NCBI GenBank assembly: GCA_963698885.1
Contig: CAVOSJ010000004.1
Location: forward strand, 248,001 to 312,000
DNA length: 64,000 nt
Direction of reading: 5' to 3'
Origin: JBARKJ01 sp963698885
GTDB taxonomy: Bacteria > Nitrospirota > JACRHJ01
The translations under genes were made by a program, and so were the position numbers. This document shows, piece by piece, positions 37,604 through 45,670 of the stretch. Numbering within the stretch: the first letter of the stretch is position 1; the number at the start of each line of letters is the position of its first letter. The notes under the pieces were generated by a model. It was not told the origin of the DNA. It worked only from the letters and a program-made list of their open reading frames with translations, and searched no databases.

Positions 37604-39339
37604 TTACATCATCAGATGCTCGACTATCGGCCCGAGCGCAAGCGCCGGGAAAAAGCTCAGCGCCGCCACCAGAAGTATCACTGAAACAAGCCAGCCTATG
37701 AAAAGCGGCGTATGCGTCGGCAGCGTACCAGCGCTTACCGGCACCGTCTTCTTCTCGGCCAGGTTTCCGGCAATCGCCAGTATGGGGATTGCGGCTAAGA
37801 ACCGGCAGAAGAACATTACTATGCCGCCCGCCGTATTATAAAAAGGCGTATTCGCACTTATCCCCGCGAACGCGCTCCCGTTATTCGCCCCTTGAGACGA
37901 GAATGCGTAGAGTATCTCGCTGTACCCGTGCGGGCCGGGGTTGGCCACGCCCGCAATGCCCGCCGGGATTGCCACGGCTATAGCGGTAGCTACCAGGATG
38001 AAGAATATCGGGACAAGGGCGACGACCGAGGCCATCTTCATCTCGAACCCCTCGACCTTCTTTCCCAGGTATTCAGGCGTCCTGCCGACCATAAGCCCGC
38101 CCACGAACACCGCTATAATCACGAATACAAACATCCCGTAGAGCCCGGAGCCGACGCCTCCGTAAATGACCTCGCCGATGTGGAGGAGCAGCAGCGGCGC
38201 AAGCCCGGCAAGCGGCATGAAGGAATCATGCATGGAGTTGACGGAGCCGTTCGAGGTCGCGGTCGTGGCGGTAGCCCAGAGCGCGGAGTTCGTGACACCG
38301 AACCGGACTTCCTTTCCTTCCATGTTGTCGCCGGGCGAGACATGGGCTTTGGCCGCAACCGTTCCGCGCGTAACCATCGGGTTAGGATGATGTTCGGCCC
38401 AGAGTTCGAAGGCGAGGAACGAGACGAAAATTATAGTCATCGCCGCGAGCACCGCCCAGCCCTGCCGCCTGTCACCTACCATCACGCCGAAGGTATAGCA
38501 CAGGGACGCGGATATCAAGGTGAGTGAGAGCATCTCAAGGAAACCTGTAAACGGGTTCGGGTTCTCGAACGGATGCGCCGAGTTGGCGTTAAAGTAACCG
38601 CCGCCGTTCGTGCCGAGCTGCTTAATGGCGATCTGGGACGCGACGGGGCCAACGGCAATATCCTGCGTGCTGACGGCCTTCCCCTTGTCGTCCTTCGTGG
38701 CCTGGACCAGCGTTACGGTCTTCGTCTTGCTGAAAGTCTGCACCACGCCCTGCGAGGCCAGCACGATTGAAAAAACAATCGACAGGGGGATGAGTATATA
38801 GAGCGTGGTACGCACGAGGTCGGACCAGAAGTTGCCCAACCCCTTTGTGCTGTGCCGCGCAAACCCTCTTATCAGCGCCACAAGCACGGCCATGCCCGTA
38901 GCCGCCGAAAGGAAGTTCTGCACCGTCATCCCCAGCATCTGCGTCAGGTAGCTCATGGTGCTCTCGCCACCGTACCCCTGCCAGTTCGTGTTTGTGACAA
39001 AGCTTATGGCCGTATTAAACGACGAGTCCGGCGATACCGCGGCCATGCCTGCCGGGTTAAGAGGCAGGAAGGCCTGGACGCGCTGCTATCGCATATACCG
39101 CCAGTCGCGCCAAGCAGGTTGAAGACCAGCATCGCCTTGGCGTAGCGCTTCCAGTCCATTTCCTCTGCCGCCTTAACGCCCGCGAGCCTGTAGATAAACC
39201 TTTCTACCGGGCCGATGATGGGGTTCAGGAATGTCCGTTCCCCCTGATAGACTCTGGCCATGTACCCGCCGAGGGGTTTTACAAGCGCAATCAGGACGGC
39301 GATGTAGAGTATTACCTGTATCCAGTCATAGATATTCAT
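37604..39339 (-). CDS. kdpA: K+-transporting ATPase subunit KdpA, two close frameshifts
   Basis: The N-terminus (MNIYDWIQVILYIAVLIALV) and the main frame (SFVTNTNWQGYGGEST to the stop) together give about 577 residues, normal for KdpA. K+ filter regions are visible (TNTNWQGYGG, LGTNGGGYFNANSAHP, TTATSNGSVNSM). Removing single bases near 39105 and 39086 restores LGALAVYAIQRVQAFLPLN across the gap, which matches KdpA perfectly. Two insertions 19 bp apart in an otherwise ideal gene look like sequence error. KdpA is the K+ channel-like subunit. Confidence 0.88.
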
Positions 39340-39428
39340 CAGAACGACTCCTGCTTCAATAGCGCGAACACAAGGTAGACCAGAAGCCCCAAGGCAACCA
39401 GCCCCGATATAATGTACAGCACGTTCAT
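39339..39428 (-). CDS. kdpF: K+-transporting ATPase subunit KdpF
   Basis: A 29-residue single-helix peptide (MNVLYIISGLVALGLLVYLV, ending LKQESF). Its TGA overlaps the kdpA ATG (TGATG). KdpF is a lipid-like stabiliser of the KdpABC complex; the GL-x-VYL pattern is typical. Confidence 0.9.
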   Translation of the reverse strand: MNVLYIISGLVALGLLVYLVFALLKQESF

Positions 39429-39520
39429 TTCAGCCCCCTCAAACGTTCACATCCGTCCACAAACCAGATGCCGGATAGAAACATGACCAAAGTTACCGCA
39501 AGGAAAATCAAGTCATTCAT
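39425..39520 (-). CDS. 31-residue membrane peptide upstream of kdpF
   Basis: MNDLIFLAVTLVMFLSGI continues WFVDGCERLRGLK. One predicted transmembrane helix is followed by a Cys-Glu-Arg-Leu motif. GGGGGTCTT precedes the ATG. Its TGA overlaps the kdpF ATG (ATGA), so it is the first cistron of the kdp operon. Similar tiny frames occur before kdpF in other bacteria as I recall, but I know of no assigned function. It could be an extra Kdp subunit or a translational leader. Confidence 0.7.
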   Translation of the reverse strand: MNDLIFLAVTLVMFLSGIWFVDGCERLRGLK

Positions 39521-39561
39521 AAGACCCCCAGTTTGTACGCCAACGAACAAATCCTTTAATA

Positions 39562-39603
39562 ATTAAAGAGTATAGCTTGCGCAATGTCAAAATGGTGTCA
39601 AAA
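39562..39603 (-). promoter_or_regulatory. kdp operon promoter with direct-repeat operator
   Basis: Minus-strand TTGACA, 17-nt spacer, TTTAAT (39562-39590). TTTTGACA occurs twice with 11-bp period (39585-39592, 39596-39603) and TTGACA again at 39617-39622, one further double turn away. OmpR-type regulators such as KdpE bind direct repeats with about this period; the first repeat overlaps the -35 box. Confidence 0.55.
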
Positions 39604-39675
39604 GACCAGGAAAGGATGTCAAGATTTCATCAATTTTTGCAGTTCTTAACCTGAAAAATCGGTTTGAAGGCATAT

Positions 39676-39705
39676 TTGACATAAGTTCATCCTTGCAACC
39701 ATAAT
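39676..39705 (+). promoter_or_regulatory. promoter of the cytochrome c gene
   Basis: Plus-strand TTGACA, 18-nt spacer, CATAAT, leaving a leader of about 75 nt before the ATG at 39788. Confidence 0.5.
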
Positions 39706-39787
39706 TTCAAGTATGTACGCGGGATTTGGCGCCGCGCCTAAGGACGGGAAAATATCGGTAGTTCCGACAAAACATTTGGAGGCTGCG

Positions 39788-40303
39788 ATGAGAATTTTCG
39801 TAGGTTTTATTATTTATACTGTGGCCCTGGCCGCACTTGCATTAAGCTTTCCTTACTGGGGTGTTTTTGATGTAGCAGCCTCCGTCCCGCATTCGGCATT
39901 CGCCAGATGGTATTTCAGCACCCTGACCGACCATTCCGTGGAACGTTACTCTTCCGGGATAAAGCTCCCATCAGAGTATTTTTCGGCGTCGCCAGTGGAA
40001 GGCTTCAAGAAGTATGATGAAATGTGCGCCCCGTGCCACGGCGCGCCCGGCATCAACAAAAGCGATACGGCAAAAGGCATGATGCCCGAACCTCCGGACC
40101 TGAGTAAGTCGGTCAAGGACCTGAAGCCGGAGGAGGTGTTCTGGATAGTCAAAAACGGCATCAAGATGACGGCGATGCCGTCATTCGGGAAGAGCCGTAA
40201 CGACAATGATATCTGGGAGCTGACCGCCTTTGTAAAGAAGCTGCCGGAGATTTCTCCCGATGTCTACTCTCAGTTTAAAGGAAAATACGGCCGCGAGAAA
40301 TGA
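39788..40303 (+). CDS. monoheme c-type cytochrome, membrane-anchored or exported
   Basis: The 171-residue product starts MRIFVGFIIYTVALAALALS, with GGAGG before this ATG; an upstream in-frame ATG at 39713 is rejected. The N-terminal helix is a signal or anchor. Heme c attaches at CAPCH near residue 78, and the sixth ligand Met is probably in IKMTAMPSFGK. The fold is the class I/cbb3-oxidase-like cytochrome_CBB3 type. It probably carries electrons in the periplasm; its partner is unknown. It is divergent from kdp and upstream of the structured RNA. Confidence 0.85.
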   Translation: MRIFVGFIIYTVALAALALSFPYWGVFDVAASVPHSAFARWYFSTLTDHSVERYSSGIKLPSEYFSASPVEGFKKYDEMCAPCHGAPGINKSDTAKGMMPEPPDLSKSVKDLKPEEVFWIVKNGIKMTAMPSFGKSRNDNDIWELTAFVKKLPEISPDVYSQFKGKYGREK

Positions 40304-40343
40304 GTACGCGCCGGCAGGTCGGCGGCAGGCTTTTCAGGCCGAC

Positions 40344-40371
40344 TTGACATTTTGAGATGGTGCGCTATACT
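40344..40371 (+). promoter_or_regulatory. promoter of the candidate small RNA
   Basis: TTGACA, 16-nt spacer, TATACT. The predicted start at about 40378 is 5 nt before the first base of the first RNA stem. Confidence 0.65.
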
Positions 40372-40377
40372 TCATAT

Positions 40378-40537
40378 TAAGAGCGAGGGGAAATTAAATA
40401 TAAAGAAAAGGTGAAAACCAAAGTAAGTATATTTAAAAAAAACCTCGCCTGACAATGAGGAATGGTACCTTTATATACCGAAAAGCGAAAGCTTGAAAAG
40501 TATATCAAGAGAACCACTTCCTCATTTGTTTTTTATG
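40378..40537 (+). ncRNA. candidate structured small RNA, two GAAA-capped hairpins
   Basis: Rod 1: GCGAGG/CCTCGC (40383-40388 with 40443-40448), TTAAATATA/TATATTTAA (40394-40402 with 40428-40436), GGT-GAAA-ACC (40410-40419). Rod 2: AATGAGGAA/TTCCTCATT (40454-40462 with 40518-40526), GGT/ACC (40464-40466 with 40513-40515), ATATAC/GTATAT (40473-40478 with 40500-40505), AAGC-GAAA-GCTT (40483-40494). TTTGTTTTTT follows rod 2. All pairs are nested. GNRA loops form only on the plus strand. A strong promoter lies directly upstream and no supported reading frame exists. I do not recognise the family. Confidence 0.6.
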
Positions 40538-40545
40538 CGCTAAAT

Positions 40546-40582
40546 AAAAAAGCCCCTCCCGGATTCCGGGAGGGGCTTTTTT
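40546..40582. terminator. strong bidirectional terminator
   Basis: A 17-bp perfect stem (AAAAAAGCCCCTCCCGG with its complement) and ATT loop. It ends glnA transcription from the minus side (stop 14 nt away) and backs up the small RNA on the plus side. Confidence 0.9.
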
Positions 40583-40595
40583 CTCGCTTGGCTTT

Positions 40596-42008
40596 TTATA
40601 TATCGTAGTACAGAAAAAACTCGTACGGATGCGGACGGAGCCTTAAGGCGTCCACTTCCTTGCCCCTCTTGTACGATATCCAGGTCTCGATGGCGTCCTT
40701 CGTGAAGACGTCGCCCTTCATCAGGAACTCGTGGTCGTTCTCCAGGTTGTCCAGGGCGTCCTCAAGGGAACCCGGCATCGACGGCACGCTTGCCAGCTCT
40801 TCCGGGCTCAAGTCGTAGATGTCCTTGTCAAGCGGAGCGCCCGGGTCGATCTTGTTCTCTATGCCGTCCAGGCCCGCCATGAGCATCGCCGCGAAGGCCA
40901 TGTAGCCGTTGCAGGACGGGTCGGGGAAACGTACCTCGACGCGCTTCGCCTTAGGCGACGGGGAGTACATCGGGATACGTATGGACGCGCTCCTGTTCCT
41001 GCCCGAGTATGCGAGGTTGACCGGCGCTTCGAAGCCCGGCACGAGCCTCTTGTAGGAGTTCGTGGTCGGGTTGGTCAGCGCGGCGAGCGCGGGCGCGTGC
41101 TTCAGAATGCCGCCGATGTAGTAGAGCGCCATCTTGGAAAGTCCTGCATAGCCGTCACCGGCAAAGAGGGGCTTGCCGCCCTTCCACAGTGACTGATGCG
41201 TGTGCATGCCCGAGCCGTTGTCTCCGAAGAGGGGCTTTGGCATGAACGTCGCGGTCTTACCGTTGCGCTTGGCGACGTTCTTTACTATGTACTTGAAGTA
41301 CATTAGTTCGTCGGCGCACTTGACCATCGAGTTGAAACGCATGTCTATCTCTGCCTGGCCGGCAGTCGCGACCTCATGGTGCTGCTTCTCGATGTATATT
41401 CCCACCTTCTGCATTTCCAAAACCATCTCGGTCCGGATGTCCTCCTGGGAGTCCGTCGGCGGGACCGGGAAGTAGCCTTCCTTGTGGCGCGGCTTATAGC
41501 CCAGGTTCGGGCCTTCCTCGCGTCCGGAGTTCCAGATGCCCTCGACGGAGTCAACGAAGTAGTAGCCTGAGTTCGAGGTCTGGTCGAACATCACGTCGTC
41601 AAATATGAAGAACTCGGCCTCCGGCCCAAAATAAGCCGTGTCCGCGATTTTCGTGGACTTCATGTAGTTCTCCGCCTTAATGGCGATGTAGCGGGGGTCG
41701 CGGTCGTAGTTTTCCTTGGTTATCGGATCAACGACGTTGCAGATAAGGCTGAGTGTCGGGTACTGGGTGAACGGGTCCATCACAGCCGTATCCGGGTCGG
41801 GTATGACCAGCATGTCCGAGGAGTGGATGGCCTTCCAGCCGCGTATCGAGGAGCCGTCGAAGCCGAGGCCGTCCTTGAATAAGCTCTCCGTCAACTCGTC
41901 GATGGGGCAGGAGAAATGCTGCCACAGGCCCGGGAAGTCCATGAACTTCATGTCGAACATCACCGCCTTGTTCTTCTTCGCCAACTCCAATACTTCTTTT
42001 GGTGTCAT
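40596..42008 (-). CDS. glnA: glutamine synthetase type I
   Basis: A 470-residue GSI-beta-like enzyme that makes glutamine from glutamate, ammonia and ATP. Signatures are FDGSSIRGWKAIHSSDM, AYFGPEAEFFIFDD, NGSGMHTHQSLWKGGK and GRNRSASIRIP. The adenylylation-type tyrosine sits in DKDIYDLSPEE. AAGGAGG precedes the ATG. It is last in amtB-glnB-glnA, and PII (GlnB) next door is its usual regulator through adenylylation. Confidence 0.97.
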   Translation of the reverse strand: MTPKEVLELAKKNKAVMFDMKFMDFPGLWQHFSCPIDELTESLFKDGLGFDGSSIRGWKAIHSSDMLVIPDPDTAVMDPFTQYPTLSLICNVVDPITKENYDRDPRYIAIKAENYMKSTKIADTAYFGPEAEFFIFDDVMFDQTSNSGYYFVDSVEGIWNSGREEGPNLGYKPRHKEGYFPVPPTDSQEDIRTEMVLEMQKVGIYIEKQHHEVATAGQAEIDMRFNSMVKCADELMYFKYIVKNVAKRNGKTATFMPKPLFGDNGSGMHTHQSLWKGGKPLFAGDGYAGLSKMALYYIGGILKHAPALAALTNPTTNSYKRLVPGFEAPVNLAYSGRNRSASIRIPMYSPSPKAKRVEVRFPDPSCNGYMAFAAMLMAGLDGIENKIDPGAPLDKDIYDLSPEELASVPSMPGSLEDALDNLENDHEFLMKGDVFTKDAIETWISYKRGKEVDALRLRPHPYEFFLYYDI

Positions 42009-42108
42009 TTTGACCTCCTTGTTAATAGAAAACGTGTTTCGCGCCCGTGTCCGTGCCTGCGGGAAAACTTCTTACAATGAACACGGATGACGGACGGCGA
42101 AAACGGGT

Positions 42109-42447
42109 TTATATCGCCGCCTCGCCCCGCTCGCCGGTGCGTATCCGGACTACCTCCAGGACCTCGGTCACGAAAATCTTGCCGTCGCCTATCCTGCCGG
42201 TCTTGGCGCTCCTCTCGATCGTCTCTAAGACCTGCCCCACGAGCGCGTCTCCGACTATTATCTCCAGCTTCACCTTCGGCAGGAAGTCCACAACATATTC
42301 CGCGCCGCGGTAAAGTTCGGTATGGCCCTTCTGCCTGCCGAAGCCTTTTACTTCGCTGACAGTGATGCCCTGTATGCCGATTTCATTCAGCGCGTCCTTC
42401 ACTTCATCGAGCTTGAACGGCTTTATGACCGCCTCTATTTTCTTCAC
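42109..42447 (-). CDS. glnB: nitrogen regulatory protein PII
   Basis: A 112-residue PII protein starting MKKIEAVIKPFKLDEVKDAL. A GTG start is used: of two GTGs two codons apart, the second has GGGGG at proper distance. The T-loop has the uridylylation Tyr51 (GHTELYRGAEYVVDF), and the B/C-loop motifs TGRIGDGKIFV are present. PII binds 2-oxoglutarate and ATP/ADP and controls AmtB and GlnA. It lies between amtB and glnA; the 100-bp glnB-glnA gap contains CCGTGT/ACACGG arms that may form a hairpin. Confidence 0.96.
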   Translation of the reverse strand: MKKIEAVIKPFKLDEVKDALNEIGIQGITVSEVKGFGRQKGHTELYRGAEYVVDFLPKVKLEIIVGDALVGQVLETIERSAKTGRIGDGKIFVTEVLEVVRIRTGERGEAAI

Positions 42448-42528
42448 TATCACACCCCCTTCACATCAAATTTTTATACAAACACTAACAATATCATCCG
42501 GATATTGATATGGCAAGGACTTTTCTTT

Positions 42529-43773
42529 TTAGCCCTGCCCGACATGCACGCTTTCCTCCGGATACGCGTCTATGCTGTGGATGGCAAGATCCGCCCCCCT
42601 CATCTCCTGCTCTTCGGTCAGCCTGAATCCAATTGTCTTATTGATAATAAAATATACCACCCCGCCGATTACGAACGCGTACGCCGCCGCCGTCAGGCTG
42701 CCCGCGAGCTGGGAGACAAAGCTCACTCCGCCCATGCCGCCGAAGTAAGTGCTTCCGAAGATGCCCGCCGCGATGCCGCCCCAGGTGCCGCACAACCCGT
42801 GCAAAGGCCATACCCCGAGCACGTCGTCGATTTTCAAGCGCTCCTGCTCGATGGTAAATCCCTTTACGAATATAGCAGCCCCGATGCCGCCGGTAATCAG
42901 CGCGCCGAGCGGGTGCATGATATCGGAGCCCGCGCATATGGCGATAAGGCCAGCTAACGCGCCGTTATGCACAAAACCAGGGTCCGCCCGGCTTATCACC
43001 AGCGCCACGAGTATTCCGCCGACCATCGCCATCAGGGAATTAAGCGCCACCAGGCCGGATATCCCGGTGAAGGACTGCGCGCTCATCACGTTGAACCCGA
43101 ACCAGCCCACGGCCAGGATCCAGCTCCCAAGCGACAGAAACGGGATGCTGCTGATGGGTATCGGATAGCTCTTGCCGCCGGAGCCGTATCGTCCAAGCCT
43201 GGGGCCTAATATCAGTACCGCCGGGAGTGCCAGCCATCCCCCCATCGAGTGGACGACGACCGAGCCGGCATAGTCGTGGAAGCCGCAGCCTAATACCTTT
43301 GAAAACCAGCCCTGGGCGCATATGGCCTGGTGCGACGCATTCGCGGAAAACTTGCCCCAGACGAACGACTCGAAGAACGGATACGCAAAGCCTACGAATA
43401 TCCCGCCCGCAAGTACCTGCGGCCAGAACCTGGCCCTCTCCGCTATCCCGCCTGAGATAATAGCCGGGATGCATGCGGCGAAGGTAAGCAGGAAGAAGAA
43501 GTGCACCATGTCGAATCCCTGGAGCTTCATCAGTTCCGACGCCGGACGCAGGAAGCTTATCCCGTACGCTATCGGGAACCCGATCAGGAAATAAACCACC
43601 GTCGATACCGCCCAGTCCGAAAGGATCTTCACCAGGGCGTTGACCTGGCTCTTCTTCCGGACAGTGCCCAGTTCAAGGAAAGCGAACCCCGCATGCATGG
43701 CGAAGATCATGACCGCGCCAAGCATCATGAAAAGCACGTCACCGCTGTTCTTTAAACTTGTAAGTAAGTCCAC
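42529..43773 (-). CDS. amtB: ammonium transporter
   Basis: A 414-residue Amt/Rh channel with about eleven hydrophobic helices. Conserved pore motifs are GFHDYAGSVVVHSMGG (first pore His), GWFGFNVMSA, and HGLCGTWGGIAAGIFG (second pore His). It starts at GTG with GGAGGAGAG before it. There is no extra N-terminal signal beyond the first helix. It is first in amtB-glnB-glnA behind a sigma-54-type promoter, as expected for nitrogen control. Confidence 0.95.
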   Translation of the reverse strand: MDLLTSLKNSGDVLFMMLGAVMIFAMHAGFAFLELGTVRKKSQVNALVKILSDWAVSTVVYFLIGFPIAYGISFLRPASELMKLQGFDMVHFFFLLTFAACIPAIISGGIAERARFWPQVLAGGIFVGFAYPFFESFVWGKFSANASHQAICAQGWFSKVLGCGFHDYAGSVVVHSMGGWLALPAVLILGPRLGRYGSGGKSYPIPISSIPFLSLGSWILAVGWFGFNVMSAQSFTGISGLVALNSLMAMVGGILVALVISRADPGFVHNGALAGLIAICAGSDIMHPLGALITGGIGAAIFVKGFTIEQERLKIDDVLGVWPLHGLCGTWGGIAAGIFGSTYFGGMGGVSFVSQLAGSLTAAAYAFVIGGVVYFIINKTIGFRLTEEQEMRGADLAIHSIDAYPEESVHVGQG

Positions 43774-43819
43774 TCTCTCTCCTCCCCGGGAAAGCTGGCA
43801 TAAATGCCATGAAATTGTT

Positions 43820-43838
43820 AAGCAAAAAGGATGCCGCC
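43820..43838 (-). promoter_or_regulatory. sigma-54-type promoter for amtB-glnB-glnA
   Basis: Minus-strand CGGCATCCTTTTTGCTT has GG and GC separated by exactly 10 nt, as in -24/-12 promoters, with TTGCT at -12. It is about 50 bp before amtB. No NtrC half-sites were recognised in the 170-bp gap to aroB. A small TGGCAT/ATGCCA hairpin lies in the leader. Confidence 0.55.
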
Positions 43839-43945
43839 CACGAAAGAATATAACAAATTGGATTTAAAGGAAAGACAAAAAAGTAGCGGGTAGCGATGCC
43901 TAAAAATCAGGCAGAATTTTGATTAAAAATTAGGCAATGATAATT

Positions 43946-45019
43946 TTAGAGGCATTTGAAAAGCGCTTTTTCGTCCCACTCCCTCGTAATCACGACCTCG
44001 CCGATGCGCGTCGGAAGGACGAATTTCACCTTGCCGCCTTCGGCTTTCTTGTCGTGGCCGATAGATTCCAGAACGGCGTCGAACGAGAGGTTTTCCGGGA
44101 ACTCGGTCGGCAGGCCGAAGCGGGTCAGCAGGCGGGTTAACCGCTCCGCGACATCGGGGGCGCACAGCGACTCGGCGACCGCGAGTTTAGCCGCGGCTGC
44201 CATGCCGATAGACACCGCCTCGCCGTGCCTGTAGCCGGTGTAGTCCGTGAGCGACTCGGCGGCGTGGCCGACGGTATGCCCGAAATTCAGTATGGCCCGT
44301 AAGCCCCCCTCGCGCTCGTCTTTGCCCACCACATCCGCCTTGATCTCGCAGGAGCGCTTTATTAAATGGACCAGCGCGTCCGGCTGCATCTTCGTTACTG
44401 CGTCCGCGTTCTGCTCCAGCCATCCGAAAAATTCCGCGTCCCGGATTACCCCGTATTTCACCACTTCGGCAAGTCCGGAAACGAATTCTTCCTTTGGCAG
44501 GGTATCAAGCGTGTCCACGCTAGCCAGCACCAGCCTCGGCTGATGGAACGCGCCTATCATATTTTTTCCGAGCGGATGGTTGACGCCGGTCTTCCCGCCG
44601 ACGGAGGAATCCACCTGCGACAGCAGTGTAGTAGGCACCTGGACAAAATCAATCCCGCGCATGTATGTCGCGGCGGCGAAGCCGGTGAGGTCGCCGATTA
44701 CTCCTCCGCCAAGCGCAACCAGAAAAGATTTCCGGTCGAACCGCTCCGTCAGGAGCCAGTCGTAAATCCTTGTCGCGCTATCGATGGACTTGAATTTTTC
44801 GCCGTCCGGCAGAGAAAGGAAGGATATTTCGTATCCGGCGTTACGGATGGAATCAATTACACGTTTAGCATATATGGGGCCTACGGTATCGTTTGTGACT
44901 ATACCCGCGCGGCCAATCGGCCCGGCTGATTTTATCCTCTCGCCGAGCGAGGGAAGAAGGCCGGGGCCGATGAATATGTCGTATGAGCGCGGGCCCAGAT
45001 TAACCTTAACTATTTCCAT
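43946..45019 (-). CDS. aroB: 3-dehydroquinate synthase
   Basis: A 357-residue NAD- and metal-dependent enzyme that converts DAHP to 3-dehydroquinate, the second shikimate-pathway step. Motifs are ALGGGVIGDLTGFAAATYMRG, PTTLLSQVDSSVGGKTGVN, RAILNFGHTVGHAAES and GYRHGEAVSIGM, with metal-binding Glu/His. It starts 1 nt after the aroK stop, so aroC-aroK-aroB is an operon. Confidence 0.96.
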   Translation of the reverse strand: MEIVKVNLGPRSYDIFIGPGLLPSLGERIKSAGPIGRAGIVTNDTVGPIYAKRVIDSIRNAGYEISFLSLPDGEKFKSIDSATRIYDWLLTERFDRKSFLVALGGGVIGDLTGFAAATYMRGIDFVQVPTTLLSQVDSSVGGKTGVNHPLGKNMIGAFHQPRLVLASVDTLDTLPKEEFVSGLAEVVKYGVIRDAEFFGWLEQNADAVTKMQPDALVHLIKRSCEIKADVVGKDEREGGLRAILNFGHTVGHAAESLTDYTGYRHGEAVSIGMAAAAKLAVAESLCAPDVAERLTRLLTRFGLPTEFPENLSFDAVLESIGHDKKAEGGKVKFVLPTRIGEVVITREWDEKALFKCL

Positions 45020-45020
45020 C

Positions 45021-45530
45021 TTATAGTATCCCCGCCGTCAGCCTGATTACCACGCCGGCGACTTCTTCCGCCGTCATCATTGTGGTATCGACCATAAAAT
45101 CCGCCTTCCGGTAGAACGGCTCCCTTTTGCTCATAAGTTCCATAATCTTCGCCATAGGGTCCGGGACCTGGAGTAGCGGCCTGTTATTGGACTTTCCTAC
45201 CCTCTTCATTATCTCGTCCGGCCTCGCGGTAAGGCATACCAGCGTTCCGCCCTGCTTCATCGCCTCGATATTACTCTCGTCGACGACCGCTCCGCCCCCG
45301 GCGGATATTACCAGCCCCTCTCTTAAGGAGAGGGTCTTGATCATAACCCGCTCAAGCTGGCGGAAGTACGGCTCGCCCATTTCCGAGAATATGTGCGTGA
45401 TTGAGACACCCTGCTCCCGTTCAATCTCCTCGTCCACGTCGATAAAACGGTATCCGAGTTTGTCGGCGAGTATCCTGCCTACCGTGGTCTTGCCGGTCCC
45501 CATGAAGCCGACTAATGTGATGTTGCGCAT
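45021..45530 (-). CDS. aroK: shikimate kinase
   Basis: A 169-residue P-loop kinase: Walker A GFMGTGKTTVGR near residue 8, DVDEEIEREQG (shikimate-binding Asp), GGGAVVDESN, and the lid RVGKSNNRPLL. It phosphorylates shikimate. It sits directly before aroB and after aroC plus hairpin repeat copy D. Confidence 0.95.
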   Translation of the reverse strand: MRNITLVGFMGTGKTTVGRILADKLGYRFIDVDEEIEREQGVSITHIFSEMGEPYFRQLERVMIKTLSLREGLVISAGGGAVVDESNIEAMKQGGTLVCLTARPDEIMKRVGKSNNRPLLQVPDPMAKIMELMSKREPFYRKADFMVDTTMMTAEEVAGVVIRLTAGIL

Positions 45531-45540
45531 AGGTCAAATT

Positions 45541-45666
45541 CGCTACCTTTTTAGTAAAAAGGTAGCGCCAAAAACTTTTAAACTGTCCGGCTTTCTTTTG
45601 GTTCTTTTCTTTCACCCGAAATGATTTACCTGTCCAGAGCGATAGCGAAGACAGAAAGAAAAGAAC
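45541..45666. repeat. paired-hairpin intergenic repeat, copy D (expanded loop)
   Basis: The left hairpin is CGCTACCTTTTT/AAAAAGGTAGCG (45541-45567). The core 45568-45601 is identical over 34 nt to copy C. The right arms GTTCTTTTCTTTC and GAAAGAAAAGAAC are 40 nt apart instead of 4, so an insertion has occurred in the loop. It starts 4 nt after the aroC stop codon. Confidence 0.8.
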
Positions 45667-45670
45667 GGTT

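Noticed and set aside
39713..39787. Longer N-terminus for the cytochrome c gene
   Set aside because: The upstream ATG has no ribosome site and would bury the signal helix; GGAGG precedes the ATG at 39788.
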